A stretch of DNA of 6,134 nt, taken from Bacteroidia bacterium (GTDB taxonomy: Bacteria > Bacteroidota > Bacteroidia > Bacteroidales > CAJPTX01). The stretch lies in assembly GCA_905373665.1 (NCBI GenBank), contig CAJPTV010000117.1:1-6134 (forward strand), read 5' to 3'. Below, piece by piece: positions 5,695 through 6,134 of the stretch (within the stretch, counting starts at the first letter, position 1; each line of letters opens with the position of its first letter). The translations under genes and the position numbers were made by a program. A model generated the notes under the pieces. That model did not search any database, was not told the origin of the DNA, and worked only from the letters and a program-made list of their open reading frames with translations.

Positions 5695-6134
5695 CTAGAG
5701 CTTGACCACGCGCCATAGCTTCGCCCCCTCAGCCGTCTGAAGCTGTAGGAAATAGACCCCTGCGGGGAGGTGTGATACAGAAAGCTCTGTTTCGGGGGCA
5801 AATACCGCGCCAGAGAGTACGACTCTTCCCATTACACTATAGAGGGTATACTTCGCAGAATTTGCGCCCGTGTGTCGCGAAATACGTATAGATGTCGTAC
5901 AGGGATTCGGCGCGACAATCACATCAGCCCATGCAGCATCCTCCACGGGCGTCGTCGTATCGGGTGCTTTTCCCTCTGGCTTGGGCGCAGCAGGAGTTTC
6001 GTCTGGCTTATTAGGCTGTGGATCAGGGTTAGGATTAGGATTAGGCTGAGGCTGTGGATTAGGTTGCGGCTCAGGCTTCGGATTGGGATTAGGCTGAGGC
6101 TGCGGATTAGGCTGCGGCTCTGGCTTTGGATTGG
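5695..6134 (-). CDS. C-terminal part of a T9SS-secreted protein (Pro-rich linker plus sorting domain)
   Basis: The minus-strand frame runs open from the window end to a TAG at 5695-5697, so this is the last 145 or so residues of a larger protein whose start lies past 6134. The first part is a Pro-rich linker of alternating Pro with Asn, Gln, Glu or Lys, then about 20 residues rich in Pro, Thr, Ala and acidic residues. The last 75 or so residues (from VIVAPNP) form a type IX secretion sorting domain: PNPCTTSIRI, then YTLYSVMGRVVLSGAV, LSVSHLPAGVYFLQLQ and the terminal KLWRVVKL. Such domains take proteins across the outer membrane via the Por/T9SS machinery and are usually removed, leaving the cargo released or attached to the surface. 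The GTG at 5944-5946 is not the true start: the frame continues upstream without a stop. The cargo's function cannot be told from this fragment. Confidence 0.9.
   Translation of the reverse strand, partial: NPKPEPQPNPQPQPNPNPKPEPQPNPQPQPNPNPNPDPQPNKPDETPAAPKPEGKAPDTTTPVEDAAWADVIVAPNPCTTSIRISRHTGANSAKYTLYSVMGRVVLSGAVFAPETELSVSHLPAGVYFLQLQTAEGAKLWRVVKL
6037..6134. repeat. 48-base tandem repeat inside the secreted-protein gene
   Basis: Two copies of a 48-base unit are visible, 6037-6084 and 6085-6132, running off the window. The 15-mer ATTAGGCTGAGGCTG occurs at 6040 and again at 6088. Each unit encodes 16 residues, NPKPEPQPNPQPQPNP on the minus strand. The copies differ at a few third codon positions, so they are old enough to have drifted or are kept by selection on protein. 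The array may extend beyond the window. Confidence 0.85.

Noticed and set aside
1..6134. Sigma-54 -24/-12 promoter near rpoN or other genes
   Set aside because: No TGGCAC-N5-TTGC-like match was found upstream of any gene in the window by eye.

Overview
The window looks like chromosomal DNA of a Bacteroidota bacterium, most likely a Porphyromonas-like member of the Bacteroidales. This rests on three things seen in the sequence: exact matches to the Bacteroidota -7 box (TAnnTTTG) upstream of three genes, a C-terminal type IX secretion (T9SS) sorting domain, and a DUF4143-type AAA ATPase of the kind common in this phylum. The genus is an inference from general protein character, not from a search.

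Layout. Positions 1-195 are a short leader region with palindromic TTTCAAG/CTTGAAA repeats spaced exactly 39 bases apart around a predicted promoter. Positions 196-1455 (+) encode an AAA_14/DUF4143 ATPase. It is AT-rich (about 30-42% GC in sampled 60-base lines, against about 55-58% in sampled lines of rpoN and tpiA), so it looks like an accessory or acquired gene. A probable terminator follows at 1472-1519. Positions 1650-3155 (-) encode the sigma-54 factor RpoN, convergent with the ATPase gene. About 3282-4607 (+), divergent from rpoN, encodes an iron-sulfur L-cysteine desulfidase / UPF0597 protein. Positions 4608-4879 are non-coding, with a REP-like pair of palindromes (4744-4784) and a strong bidirectional terminator (4797-4836). 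Positions 4880-5620 (-) encode triosephosphate isomerase (TpiA). Positions 5695-6134 (-) are the C-terminal part of a T9SS cargo protein with a Pro-rich 48-base-period repeat; its start lies outside the window.

How the genes relate. This is not one operon. Gene directions alternate (+ - + - -), each gene appears to have its own promoter, and the functions differ: sigma-54 transcription initiation, cysteine breakdown, glycolysis and cell-surface protein export. No sigma-54 -24/-12 promoter was seen in the window, so there is no sign that rpoN controls its neighbours. The least explained parts are the 39-base-period operator-like array before the ATPase gene, an Arg in loop 6 of the triosephosphate isomerase where Gly is usual, and the palindromic block before the bidirectional terminator. 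I found no clear evidence of a wholly new multi-gene system here.
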